Part shown: one piece after another, positions 11,910 to 22,628 of the stretch
Numbering within the stretch: position 1 is the stretch's first letter
Layout of the letters: each line of letters starts with the position of its first letter
Assembly: GCA_022385755.1 (NCBI GenBank)
Contig: MU278352.1
Span: 992,001 to 1,056,000, forward strand
Direction: 5' to 3'
DNA length: 64,000 bases
Source of the DNA: Trametopsis cervina
Lineage: Eukaryota > Basidiomycota > Agaricomycetes > Polyporales > Irpicaceae
Made by a program: the position numbers and the translations under genes
Notes under the pieces: generated by a model
The model's input: only the letters and a program-made list of their open reading frames with translations
Told to the model about the DNA's origin: nothing
Database searches by the model: none

Positions 11910-12896
11910 CTACTGTAATGCGTCACTTTGCAACACGGGTGAAGGTCTTCGAGGCGATGTGTACTGATCCTGCGGTTCATGTGCGGATGTCAAGCCATTC
12001 AGCTGTTCACCGACGGCCTTAACAACGGTCTGCGGAGCTGAGATATCCGGTACCCATGCTTCTTGCAAATAATCTGTCGGAGATCTAGACAGGAGTTCAC
12101 CCTTAGGACAGACTCTAGGAGAGGTAGGAACATCTCGGTAGTGTGTCAGCCGAGGAGGACTCTCAAAAGGTGCCCTGCGATCCCTGGCTGGCCAATCAAC
12201 CAGCTCCGGACTCTCACGTTCTCGTTTGACAACCCGTAAAAATGGCTCTGGTACGTCCAATCGATGCTCATAAATGTCCCTAGAGCAAAATAACATCCAG
12301 GTCTGGTAAGTACGCGCAGTCGGAGCATGGCTATTGATTTTTACCGGATGGCTTCCGTACACAAATGGGGGTTTGATAGTGCAGCAACGCCTGCTTGCAT
12401 TTCCATTGCTGAGAGAACTAGCCGCTGGACGTTTATAAACTTCATACGTGCTGTATATGTACGAGGGGGATGTACTGACCGTATCCAAAGGTGAATTCAA
12501 GTATACTTCTTCCTTTCGAGATGGTCGGCCTTCAACCTTGAAACCGTAAAGCGACAGCTTCGAACTCGCCTCCAAGGCTTTAACATTCTGGACATGAGCC
12601 TTGCTGGCCAGGTGCTGTTGCCAGTTGGCTTCACCACCAAGGCCAATGTTGACTTCTTTGTGACATTGATCACATCGTCGGACTGCGTTTACATCCTACA
12701 GTCATAATATAAGTGAGAGGTCGTTTGAACATTGAGAAATATAAGATCGCACCGGCTTCTCTCCAGACTCTGATGTTTTGGATTTCTTCTTCTTTGTCAT
12801 GGAGAAATATATATTCGAAGACAAATCCGACATTTCTGGGTCACCGAATGTGACGTCAACTGCTAAATTATCGTCACGCCTGCATTGAGCGCCCAT
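11910..12896 (-). CDS. C2H2-like zinc-finger protein of unknown function
   Basis: Exons 12896-12753 and 12695-11910 give up to 309 residues. A single zinc-finger-like motif sits early in exon 2: CDQCHKEVNIGLGG followed by NWQQHLASKAH, that is C-x2-C and H-x5-H with the spacing of a U1/BED-type finger. The rest is hydrophilic with many Pro, Ser and Arg and is probably disordered. Similar single-finger proteins form lineage-specific families in Agaricomycetes; function is unknown and nucleic-acid binding is inferred. The start is uncertain. The ATG at 12896 leaves only 24 bases to the divergent GMF start, while in-frame ATGs at 12833 and 12800 (MTKKKKSK) leave more room and seem likely. Confidence 0.7.
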
Positions 12897-12920
12897 ATCT
12901 TATCGGAAACTGTGACTGCG

Positions 12921-13530
12921 ATGGTCAGTTGCACGACGCTGTCGTCCGAACGAAAGACAATATTGAACCACTCGCACCATCTTATGTAGTCTCACACAGT
13001 CGACATCCCTCAAGAGCTCAAGGCTGCGCTCCGGAAGTTCAGGTTCGCCCGCCGCAATGCCGGACACGCCGCGATCGTAGTCAAGATCAACAAGCAGAAG
13101 TTGATCATGGAGGAGGTTGAGCAGTTCGACGACATTAGCATCGAGGATCTAGCTGAGGGTATGTGTTTGTCTTGCACCCGAGGTTTCGATACCAGCTAAC
13201 GCCTCGTGGCCTCCACCAGAGTTACCGGAGAATGCTCCCAGATACGTTGTGCTTTCATACGAACTCAACCACTCAGATGGGCGCAAGTCCTTCCCTCTGG
13301 TGCTCGTAAACTGGGCACCGTCATCGTCTGAGATCAGCTTGCTCACTCTGCACGCGAGTGGGCTTCTTGACTTCCAGACTACGGTCAGCATCGTCGTCGC
13401 TGGTATAAAATAATCTAATCCTCGCCTCTCTTCTTCCACACAGGCTGATGTGGGCAAGGTCATAGAAGTTAGGGAAGGCGCGGAAGGCCTCACTACAGAT
13501 GTTGTGAACGCGAAGCTGTTGCAGTCATAG
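12921..13530 (+). CDS. Glia maturation factor-type ADF-homology protein (GMF/AIM7)
   Basis: Exons 12921-12927, 13000-13158, 13220-13383 and 13444-13530 give 138 residues, the normal GMF length. The first exon codes only ATG GTC A, and the protein begins MVIDIPQELKAALRKFRFAR. Further signatures are LAEELPENAPRYVVLSYEL, HSDGRKSFPLVLVNW and DVGKVIEVREGAEGLT. GMF proteins have the ADF/cofilin fold but bind the Arp2/3 complex; they dissolve actin branches and block new branching. The fungal homologue is Aim7 in yeast. The micro-exon start is supported by phase: only ATGGTCA joined at 13000 keeps the family frame. Confidence 0.92.
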
Positions 13531-13789
13531 GTGAGATGAACTGTATGGATCGCAGCACTATCGGGATATGGACTTACCCTGTGTTTGTATCAGTGAATCA
13601 AACTAGAATCCATATTGGAGGAGCAATGTATCATTAGTAAATCTATCAAGCAAGCTAGTATAAATCACCATGAATTGTAGTGAGGACGATGACTGGTATC
13701 AGTCGTACAGCACCTGCATCGCGCAGGAACAGGTGAAAGCGAGGGAGTGGTCCCCCAGTAGATTAGGTACGTACATTACAGCTTTACAG

Positions 13790-15381
13790 TCAGGCTTTAT
13801 AGCTCTCGATAACACCCGCCAAGACCCACGCATGCCCCATCACATACACCAGCCCGCGGACCCACAAACTAAAGAAGACGTTCTGGCCGAGGAACTCAAG
13901 TTTGTATGCTTCACTAAGCCACAATGCCTGCGTGCCCACCCACACGCCAAGCAGTTGCAGCGTGCGGCGAAGGTTGAGTGAGAGTTGTGGGATCAGGAGG
14001 GGAAGGAACAACATGTACCACAGGAAATACTGAAGGACACGAAGCCATATGTGAGAAAAGAAACGGCATCATGGAGTTGTGGCAAGAGGGACATACCTGT
14101 GATGTGCATACTTTGTTGAAGATAACAAACGCGAACGTTTGGACGAACCAAGCAAACGCGAGATCAGACTTGCGCTGAGCGAACAACACACCCGCGCCGA
14201 GGGTCAATATCATCTGTGGCACGAAGCTTGTCAAAGGAGACCTCAGTAGCTGGCGCCATATAGGTAGATCTTCAAGTGGTTGTACAAAGTCTTGACCAGG
14301 ATAGGTGAGGTAAATGAGATAGAAGTACGGCGAGAAGTTGTGTCGATGGTCGAGCCTGTGTATGTGATAGAGGTAGCTCTCGTGCAAGAACGGGTAGCCC
14401 CATCTAGAGTAGCGAAGAGTCAACACTTGTTACGAGTGATACAGTGCGGAAGATCGGACTTACATAGCGTACATAGCTGCTCCCAGCAGCCCGAAGGTGC
14501 CCGCGCTGATGATTCCGAATCTTAATCCTTTCCTGCTGAAGAACCGCTTCCATGTGCGATTATTTGGACCTGCTTCACTGCCAATGATCCCCAAACAGGC
14601 CACCCCATGTACGAAGGGATATATCTTCCAATGCGCGCTGAGACCAAGAAGGACCGCAGCGACGTCCCATTGACCACCGTACGCGAAGTATAGAGTGGCG
14701 AGGACGAAACAAGAGAGGATGGACTCCGAAGACCCGCGCGTGGAGATGGTGAACACGAGCGGGTTGAGCAGGTGTGAGGCTACGAGAAGTGTTGCCCGCT
14801 TTGAGATAACATCGTCCTTGCTGGGCTCTACAATCTGCTCTGCCTTCGTCTCTTTATTGTCTAGTGTGCCATCGCTTTCTTCCGGAGGCTGGTCACTCGA
14901 GAGCGGGGTTGTCGAAGGCAAGATTCTTGACACCAGCAAACGGTGCATCAGCAGACCCACAAGGAGGTCGCATGTTGCGAAGAGGTACTTTCCGAACGAT
15001 GGGTGCAGCCATTCATTCGGGGTGAGCAACAGTGCAAGGAGAGGTGTATATCGGTAGGTTGCACGAGTATACGGGCTAATAGCAATAGAAGGATTGACTG
15101 TTTAGTATCGGCGTATACAAAAGATACATGGAAGATACGCACCTCCCGAGCCCGATGTATTCTCCAAACGGCCCTTGAGCTCTGTTATTTTCCGTAGGAC
15201 GCGAGACGAAACGAGCCGCGTCACTGAAGACGCGGTAGTCTATGTCGGTGTATTTGACAACTGAGCGTGCGTCATGCCATTCGCTATAGAGGATTAAAAC
15301 TATCCGCAAGACGGCCGAAGCAACGAATACAGTGGTAAAGCGAGGCACCGAGAGTGAGCGGACGAAGTTCGAGGTCAACAT
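13790..15381 (-). CDS. GPI14: GPI mannosyltransferase 1 (PIG-M/GPI14)
   Basis: Exons 15381-15143, 15075-14464, 14403-14097 and 14029-13790 give 465 residues. The enzyme adds the first alpha-1,4 mannose to the GPI precursor in the ER lumen, using dolichol-phosphate mannose. Seen motifs: the luminal DxD in YTDIDYRVFSDAA (Asp46, Asp48), PYTRATYRYTPLLALLL, the ISTRGSSES block, LSAHWKIYPF, GYPFLHESYLYH with DHRHNFSPYFYLIYL, and IFNKVCTSQYFLWY. Many hydrophobic helices match the GT-C fold. A linker of about 45 polar, acidic residues near the middle of exon 2 (PSTTPLSSDQPPEES and on) looks like a lineage insertion in a loop. It converges with GMF. Confidence 0.95.
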
Positions 15382-15668
15382 ACCGTGGTTAGCTCATGAA
15401 ATCATTTGCCCGGGCTGTAGCGCCACGGAGCCGGATGACACTCTCCTCGCACGTAGAAAGTTTCACAGCGTACTCATAGACAATTTATTACACGGACAGA
15501 CATTGGCCAACACAAGATTCCGGTTTTAAGAGAACATACAATTGGAGCAAATACTGGACAGAGTAGAAACGAAAGTACCGACGTAAGGTGGAAAGGGATA
15601 ATAAGAAAAGCTCTAACACCGTCCTCCAACTGCAGTCTCAAGTTACCCCATACATTAGGACGTGGCGT
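15382..15668. other. Spacer between GPI14 start and SAR1 stop
   Basis: In the 287 bases between the two minus-strand genes lie the SAR1 3' region and the GPI14 promoter. No further feature was identified. Confidence 0.4.
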
Positions 15669-16583
15669 CTAGATCTACAACAAACCCGGGTAAGCAATGG
15701 GGAAGCCGAACAGCGCGGAATGAATGCTCACATATTGGGACAACCACCGGAAACCCTCTCCGTACCCTTGCCTCTGCACTACCGAGCACATGAATATTTC
15801 GATGGGGCGGATGTCGCTGAGAGGAACTTTGCCCTATGAACCGACACCCCCGTAAATCACGCGACCTATCTTATGTTACACAGCGACGTACCTTTCCTGT
15901 GGTCTGGTAGAGACCGAGATAATGTCTGAGCTCCTCCTCGCTCACAGCTCCGGGTGCATCAATCTTGTTGCCCAGGATAAGGAAAGGGACCTTGTTAAGT
16001 TCCTCGATAGAGAGAAGGGAGTCGAGCTCCGCCTTCGACTCGGGGAATCGCTCAATATCGACACTGTCGACGAGGAAGATAATCCCGTCGACCTCAGGGA
16101 AGTAGTCGCGCCAGAGACGACGTGCTGTGTCAACACGTGAATACCAGACCCGCTACGCTGCAAGCGTGAGGAACACGCACCTTGCTGATGTCCACCCAGA
16201 TCATACGTCGTGAACTTCACGTTTCCGATGGCCAGTTCCTCGGAGGCTGTGTGAGAACACCACAGGTCAGCGGGCTGTTGCCGACGTCGGGGTGTCCCAT
16301 GCAATACTTACTGGGGTGAAGAGTCGGTTGAAGAGTGGCCAGACGGTCATTCTTCAGCATATGCAAGAGTGTCTACACAGCAAAGTTTCAGGTGAAAACA
16401 AGGACAGGCTCTGCGGGGAACGACTCACTGTCTTGCCAGCATTGTCGAGACCCAAGAACAGGATCTTTGCGTTCTTGTGCAACAGACCTGCAGTCGCAAA
16501 TTTGAGTGACAGAAAACAGAACACACTGAGATATGCATACCAAGCTGTGCAAGAACATCCCAGAACCAGTTGATGATGAACAT
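15669..16583 (-). CDS. SAR1: Small GTPase SAR1 (COPII coat)
   Basis: Exons 16583-16541, 16487-16429, 16372-16312, 16246-16181, 16124-15892, 15833-15732 and 15674-15669 give 189 residues, exactly the family length. SAR1 recruits Sec23/24 to ER exit sites to start COPII budding. The N-terminus [16 protein letters not shown] is the amphipathic membrane helix. G boxes: GLDNAGKT (residues 27-34), switch I Thr in QPTLHPTSEE, DLGGHQQ, and [19 protein letters not shown] and [21 protein letters not shown] also match. The last exon codes only Ile and the stop. No lipid-modification site is present, as expected for SAR1. Confidence 0.98.
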
Positions 16584-17621
16584 GGCTGAACGTGAAGGTG
16601 AGCAGAAACGTTTCTGAGTGGTTGTTGCTCAGCGCGGCTTATGACGCGGAGTGCCAGTAGGCGTGATGTCACACATCGTGACAGATGTTAGACGCCTGAC
16701 GTGGCCACAGCCTCGACTCACTCTCCAGATCTCCCGCAGAAAAACTATTACAGGTCGCGGTCTTCATCTCGAGCTTGACACTGCAGCAAAATACAGTGTA
16801 GTCATGGCGCAGAAGAATAACGTATCTGCGCATCACACTGCGCTGGGGACTCTGGGTGATCTGGTCGCTCTCGAATGCCAAGGTATCGTACCGATTTTAG
16901 GCAATTATCAAGATTCAAGAGACCAGTGGAATGCAGACTGGGTGTTATGACACTGAATTTCTACGACGTCTTTGTGTATTGTGCATTGAGATTATAATAT
17001 ATATCACAAAGATTTCTAGTGTAATGTACGGAAGTTCTGACACTCACGTCACCAGAAGGCCAGAGAATGGCGGGTGCGAGAGTTCTTATGCCGCCGAGTC
17101 CCTCTCCGCAACCATGATCGCCTCGCCCAACGTTCGAAGTTCTGAAAGGGCGGGCACTGTCTAATAGGAAGCGTGAAGAGAAAAACATCGAGGGATGGGA
17201 TGCAATTTTATAGAGCGCTTTCCTATTTGCAAGTGTTTGGTCCGAACACGGGCGAGAGGCTGGCCATGGAAATGGGTGTGTCCGTGTCTCAAGGTCTCCT
17301 GCTGTATAAGTGCATTGCAGGAACTGGGAAAGCTGCGCAATTCATTCACCTCCATGCTGAATAATCAGATGAGTGGATTCTGCAGAAAAGCAACCACACC
17401 GAAGAAATAGGTTCAGTATTTGAATGTACTCTCCAGTATCCAGCGAGTCATGGAAATCTACCAACGGTAGAGTAGCGGAGATTGTCTCGTCTACGGAAGG
17501 TTTGACTCTGACACTGGGAGGTACCGTGAACGGTCTATATGTATTGCCATAGTACTACCACTTGGACTTATGATGCATTAAATAGTACACAGATGTATGC
17601 TGAGGATACACACCGGAAGAC
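16584..17621. other. Unassigned intergenic region of about 1 kb
   Basis: This region lies between the SAR1 start and the 3' end of the SRP receptor gene. It must hold the SAR1 promoter. A plus-strand ORF from an ATG at 16666 codes 94 residues starting 82 bases from the SAR1 ATG, but it resembles nothing I know and its composition is unremarkable. I see no RNA gene or repeat. Confidence 0.4.
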
Positions 17622-18641
17622 TCAGAGCTCTACAAGCCACTCGCGTAATGGCGCCAATCCATCTTGAGCCTTCTCAGATTCGAGAGATACCGCCTTCCCC
17701 ACCGAGACCGATGTGCCGAAGAAAGACACCTCGCCGCCCTCCCACTCCGCAAACTTGAACTCCCCATTCCCGGAACACTCAAGACCCGCGAGCTCAGATC
17801 CCTCCTCTCCCTCTGCTCCCAGACTTTCGATGCCAACGCCCCCCGCATGCGACGTCCGCCTCTTCTCCAGCTCTCGTTCGAGGACTGTACGGACACGGTT
17901 GATCGCAAGTTGCTCGGCCGTCGCAGCTGCAGATGCTTTGAGTGTATCGCATTTATGCGCCAAGATGGCAAAGGCAGGTTGTGATTGAGATGGTGGTAAC
18001 GAAGTGAGGACGTGTAACACTTGATGAAGATGCCTGTAGTAGAACGTAAGTGACCCGTCGCAAGACGACTATGTATCGGGAACGTACTCTGCCACGGCTG
18101 CCCCATTTCGTGATATTGTACTCGCATCGACCACAAAGGCAACGGCTTTAGCATCTGACATGTATTCACGGAACTGATCTCGTATGCGTGGGTGACCTGG
18201 AACGTCGATAATTCGGAGTGCCCTAGCAGCAGGCGGTAGCGAGATAGAGGCCATATTTGTTTGCATGGAGCTATGCGTGCGTATGGTTTGCTTGTACACA
18301 AGCTGTATGCTTTGTGAATAAGGAACACTCAAAGAGGGGTGCTAATGACGTACAGTGCTTAAAATTGCTGTCTTTCCTCCATCTGACGGTCCAAGCAGAA
18401 GGAGTGAGTTGCCCTTGGACTGAGATTTTCTGCGCACAAAGAAGAAGACTTGAACAAAGTCAGCATATAGCCATAACACTTCTCAGCCCGGTAACTGACC
18501 TGTGGCGAGCAACGCCGCAAGGAGGAGCGATACGAGTAATAGTGTTTGTGAGGAGACCAAGACCGCTGGCGACAGAACTTCTGGGGTGGGGACATTGTGT
18601 TCATTAGTACGTCCTTCGTGGACGAGAGTTTCCTTGTCCAT
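17622..18641 (-). CDS. SRP102: Signal recognition particle receptor beta subunit
   Basis: Exons 18641-18500, 18448-18354, 18302-18088 and 18033-17622 give 287 residues. This ER-membrane GTPase anchors the SRP receptor alpha subunit and helps dock ribosome-nascent chain complexes at the translocon. Near the N-terminus is a single membrane helix (VLVSSQTLLVSLLLAALLAT) followed by FFFVRRKSQSKGNS. G boxes follow: P-loop GPSDGGKT, the DVPGH G3 box, then AEHLHQVLHVLTSLPP and AHKCDTLK as G4. The C-terminal WEGGEVSFFGTSV and the final W match SRPRB tails. The acceptor at 18449 (TTCAAG) was chosen because it alone keeps the P-loop frame. It is divergent from BET2. Confidence 0.93.
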
Positions 18642-18831
18642 GTCGGAGAACAATCGAGAGGTGGTTAAGCGAAGGTCAGATCAATGTTGCGGTCAACGAG
18701 TGTCTGTCATTCAATGATTTATTTGGTCTTGTTAGGATTCCAAGTCTCTGCCTGCCATTCCAAGCAGACCGGAACGCGACAAGGTCAGGTGACACCGCCA
18801 CAGGCGGAAGATCCAACAGTCTATTACCACC
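18642..18831. promoter_or_regulatory. Shared divergent promoter of SRP receptor beta and BET2
   Basis: Only 190 bases separate the two start codons, so both transcripts must start in or near this segment. I see no clear TATA box. Both genes serve the secretory pathway, which makes shared control plausible but unproven. Confidence 0.4.
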
Positions 18832-20209
18832 ATGGCTACAGAAGCAAGACTACACATACCACTTCATGTGAAATACGTCCAATCATTGGGAGAGGTAGCT
18901 TACTGCCATCTTTCTCTGATACCATGCAAACTGATTATCCTACTATCTAGAACAAAGATGACTTGACATACCATCTTACCGCACATCTGCGTATGAACGC
19001 CATATATTGGGGTCTCACCGCTCTATGTGTCATGAAACACAAGGATGCTCTTGATAGGCAGGAGATGATTGACTATGTTATGAGCTGCTGGGATGAACAG
19101 GCAGGTCCGTTCGGCTGCCCTATGCCGTCTGTTGGCCTGACCTGACCGTGTGCTCAGGAGGCTTCGGCGCACATCCTGACCATGACGCGCATCTACTACC
19201 CACTCTAAGCGCGATACAAATACTCATGATACAAGATGCGTCCGACCTGCTTAACGTCGATCGTGTAACGAAATGTAAGACTCTCAGATCAACCCCCACA
19301 TTGCGCTAATTTGGATCGCCGATCGCAGTCATATTGTCCCTTCAACAACCTTCAGGTGTATTCGCTGGTGATACCTTTGGGGAGATTGACAATCGCTTCA
19401 CATACTCTGCTGTTCATGCGCTATGTCTCCTCGGGCGGCTACACGAACTCGACGCCGACAGGACGGTAGGGTACATTCAGCGATGCAAGAATTTTGATGG
19501 GGGTTTCGGAGCTGTCATTGGTGCAGAGAGTCATGCAGCGATGGGTACGCTATCTTTCAAGAACGTTCATATTTTCTACGATATGATTGCTTACTGCCGG
19601 ATAGTTTTCGTGTGTACAGCAGCTCTGGCGATCCTGGGTCGACTCGATGTCATCGACCAAGAGTCTCTCGCATGGTGGCTCGCAGAGCGCCAGCTTCCAA
19701 ACGGTGGCCTGAATGGTAGGCCAGAGAAGCTTGAAGATGTAAGTTCTTAGGTATACGCTCATACGCAGCTGCTCATTCCATCGTCTCCCTTAGGTATGCT
19801 ACAGCTTCTGGGTTCTCTCTGCGCTATCGATCCTGAAGAAGTTGAGCTGGATCAACGCAGACAAGCTAATAGCATTCATACTATCTGCAGAAGTTTGTCA
19901 CTTTTATCGGCACTGAGTTTGGTCGTGCTCATTACTTTATAGGACCTCGATCACGGCGGTATAGCAGATCGACCGGGAGACCAGCCTGACGTGTTTCACA
20001 CCCTTTTCGGGGTAGCAGGTGCGCTCTGTCTTACGATATGCCTCAAAATCTTGCTTATTATTGGTCCCACAGGTTTATCCTTGCTTGGATATCCCGGCTT
20101 AGACGACATTGACCCAGTGTACTGTATGCCGGCGAGTCTGATTGAGGCGAAAGGTCTGAAGAGGGAATGGGAAGCACTGCCACGGCGCGCAGCACCAGAA
20201 TCACAATAA
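18832..20209 (+). CDS. BET2: Rab geranylgeranyltransferase (type II) beta subunit
   Basis: Exons 18832-18894, 18951-19104, 19158-19274, 19329-19544, 19605-19738, 19794-19892, 19943-20018 and 20073-20209 give 331 residues, the family length. With the alpha subunit and the Rab escort protein it attaches geranylgeranyl groups to Rab C-terminal cysteines. Prenyltransferase repeats are evident: [95 protein letters not shown]. The zinc ligands are Asp228, Cys230 and His280. GLSLLGY and DPVYCMP end the domain. Start is the first ATG ([19 protein letters not shown]), matching the usual N-terminus. Confidence 0.96.
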
Positions 20210-20597
20210 CTGTCCCTCAGTATATTTGAGGATCATGTACTTCTAAGGGAAATTATAAATTGTAAATGCTTCCGGAGAGGGCCGAGCCAATGCGCATGCA
20301 CTCAAATGCTTTATGGGTGTAGGAACATGTCCGTCATTTCGAAAGGGTAGTCATTTTCAGAGAACCTAGTGCCACTTATCATCTTTCCTGATCAATAGTG
20401 GCAATTACTATGTCCAGTAAGTTATGTGAGTTGGACGAGGAGTCTGTATCTAGGGTAATGTCCTCATGTATTTTGACTAACGAAACGTCTGATGTCAACA
20501 TTGGCAATCCGCCGTGCCCTACAAGCTTAGGCACATCCGCAGCTATCGACGTTTGCACTGGTACCGAACGGGCAGGATGAGGCTATTTCAAAGATTA
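20210..20597. other. Convergent intergenic stretch
   Basis: These 388 bases lie between the stops of BET2 and the secreted-protein gene. A 60-codon plus-strand ORF is present but has no recognisable features. Confidence 0.4.
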
Positions 20598-22051
20598 TCA
20601 GTCAAGTATGCTAAATCGATTGAAGGGTAACCCACGATCGCCAAATGCCACAAGTCCAAAGTTTGGGCCACCGTAGATGCCAGGGTTGACACCAGGCAGC
20701 TGGGCGTTGACAAGCCCGGTCAGTTCGGCATTCCTTGGTGCCCTCTGGCAGTACGGCGTAGACGGAATGACCCCGTTGATGTTCAGCGCATTGCGCGGGT
20801 GCTGTCTGTATGCAACGGCGTTTGCAATTAGGGCATCCGAGTTTGTCACACCGGTGGACTTTGCGAAGTCGATCATGGCGTCGGCGTTGTCTTGTTGAGC
20901 GCAGGGGTCAGCATCTGCGAGCAAGGCATTGATCCCATTGACACCAGCGAGCTTGACACACGGCTCATCGGTGAAGATATCGCCTCCACTAGCAAGCTAT
21001 AGATGTAGTTAGTTGGTTGTATTTCTTTCGATGGCGCGACAGCAGGCTTACGCAAAGATCTTGCCAGCCCTGAGCAACATCAGGGAGATCATCTTGAGCA
21101 ATACGCCTGACAAGAGTCAACGGTACGACAGTAGAGGTAGAGTCTGTTGCGCTTGGGGCAGCAGCCGAGGCCGACAGAGAGGAGCCACTGCTGGCTGCGG
21201 CAGGGACTGTGGCAGATGCAGCCGCTGCGCTGTCCGAGACAGGAGAGCTAGCAGCTGTAACCGATGCATCAGCTACCGCAGCAGAGGAAGACAAGGCCGA
21301 GGAGTCTGTGACGGATGCATTCAGGGCTGAGGCGCTGACAGTAGCAGTCAAGGAGCCGGAGTCGATAGAAGAGAATGCCGAGCTCAGACTACCGGTATCG
21401 ACTGAGGACACGTCGGTACTGTCCGGAAGACTTGCGGTCACGATACTGGAAGAAGAGATGTTGGATACAATTTTTGCCATGCATGCCTGAGGAATCGCGG
21501 TTGGTATGATGTAGCTGATGGTTGTCGAATTAGTGAGGGTAGGAAGTGTCGTGGTGTCTGTGGAGTTATCACTAGTGGTGGCCGTTGGAAGAGCCGAGTC
21601 GCTGCTGAATACTGCTGTGGCAGTATCCGTGTCGTTGCCGCTGGAGCCATCGGGCAGCAAAGTGGGGGAGGCCAGGTCGGTTGAGAGCACTGCAGTGGCA
21701 GTATCTGTACCATTGGCGGAGGATGGGATGGAAGAAACGAGGGCGGACGAATTTGCTGATGATGATACTGTGGCCGTTGGGGCAACTGAAGTGAGGGAAG
21801 TTGACCCAGCAAGGGGGGAGCCGGGGGTCAATGCAGTGGCGGACGCTGACGCCAGGGACATAAGGCTTAAGGCGTCCTGGAAGCTTATAGTGGTCGTGGT
21901 GTTCAGACTCCCGGAGTCAGTAAGATTTATTGAGGGCGCACTATAAGCTATCAGTAAGGCATCTTCAATTCGATAGACACACTCACGCCTGCGGCACGGG
22001 TCGAGCTCCAGCCAATACGACAACAGACGAAAGGATCGTGAGAAGAAGCAT
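20598..22051 (-). CDS. Secreted Ser/Thr/Ala-rich protein with conserved C-terminal domain
   Basis: Exons 22051-21987, 21940-21052 and 20996-20598 give 450 residues. The first 18 or so residues (MLLLTILSSVVVLAGARP) form a signal peptide. A long Ser/Thr/Ala-rich middle of about 270 residues, suited to O-mannosylation, carries an imperfect internal repeat around DTATAVLSTD and DTATAVFSSD. The last ~150 residues form a compact domain: DVAQGWQDLC, SGGDIFTDEPCVKLAGVNG, DADPCAQQDNADAMIDFAK, YRQHPRNALNINGVIPSTPY, PGIYGGPNFGLVAFG. I recall this domain as widespread in Agaricomycete secretomes without assigned function. No GPI signal is visible at the C-terminus. Confidence 0.82.
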
Positions 22052-22300
22052 GGTATGAGGTATGCGCTAGTGAATGGAGTGGGGGATATTGAAAAAGAGA
22101 TGTCCGAGCAAGTATAAAATAAGAGCTCCGGGCTCGAAGATAAAACGAAGGGAGGAAACCTGGAAGACAACCTGAAGCAACTTAGCCGTTGGTGCATGTA
22201 TATATAGTACGGCGTCCGTCGTTGGACGCATTGCATCGAGCAATGCAGACGTTGGGCGCACTAGATAGAGAGCCTGTTGCCACATGAGCAGATGCACGAC

Positions 22301-22555
22301 TTACAAAGCCGTCATTTGAGACAATGGCAGATCGACGGATCCTTGGACTTGCACTCTGGTTAACTTCAAGCTGTGTAGACCTTCATTAGGTAACACGAGG
22401 CTGACTGCGAAGTTAGTATTGAAATAGAGAGGGAACTCATCTGTCGTATGTGGCTCGTAGAGCATGACGTGTGACTCGCCGTGACGTTGTCCGTGTTCAC
22501 CACCAATCGCTGGCGCTGATCGACCCGCTATGTACGGAGCGTAAGGCAAATGCAT
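22301..22555 (-). CDS. Small unassigned ORF (84 residues)
   Basis: An ATG-started frame runs from 22555 to a stop at 22301 in the 577 bases between the secreted-protein start and the uL3m stop. The translation (MHLPYAPYIAGRSAPAIGG at its start) has no signal peptide, helix or family I know. Its position suggests either a short uncharacterised gene or sequence within a promoter. Support is only that the frame is open. Confidence 0.2.
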   Translation of the reverse strand: MHLPYAPYIAGRSAPAIGGEHGQRHGESHVMLYEPHTTDEFPLYFNTNFAVSLVLPNEGLHSLKLTRVQVQGSVDLPLSQMTAL

Positions 22556-22628
22556 CTGATCAATGCCACAGGCAAGTCAGACAAGCAGTCAGCATTAAGG
22601 CAATGTATTACGATATACTATGTCACAT

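Noticed and set aside
11920..12695. Possible extra intron in exon 2 of the zinc-finger gene near 12290-12350
   Set aside because: Candidate donors and acceptors do not share phase, and the frame is open throughout.
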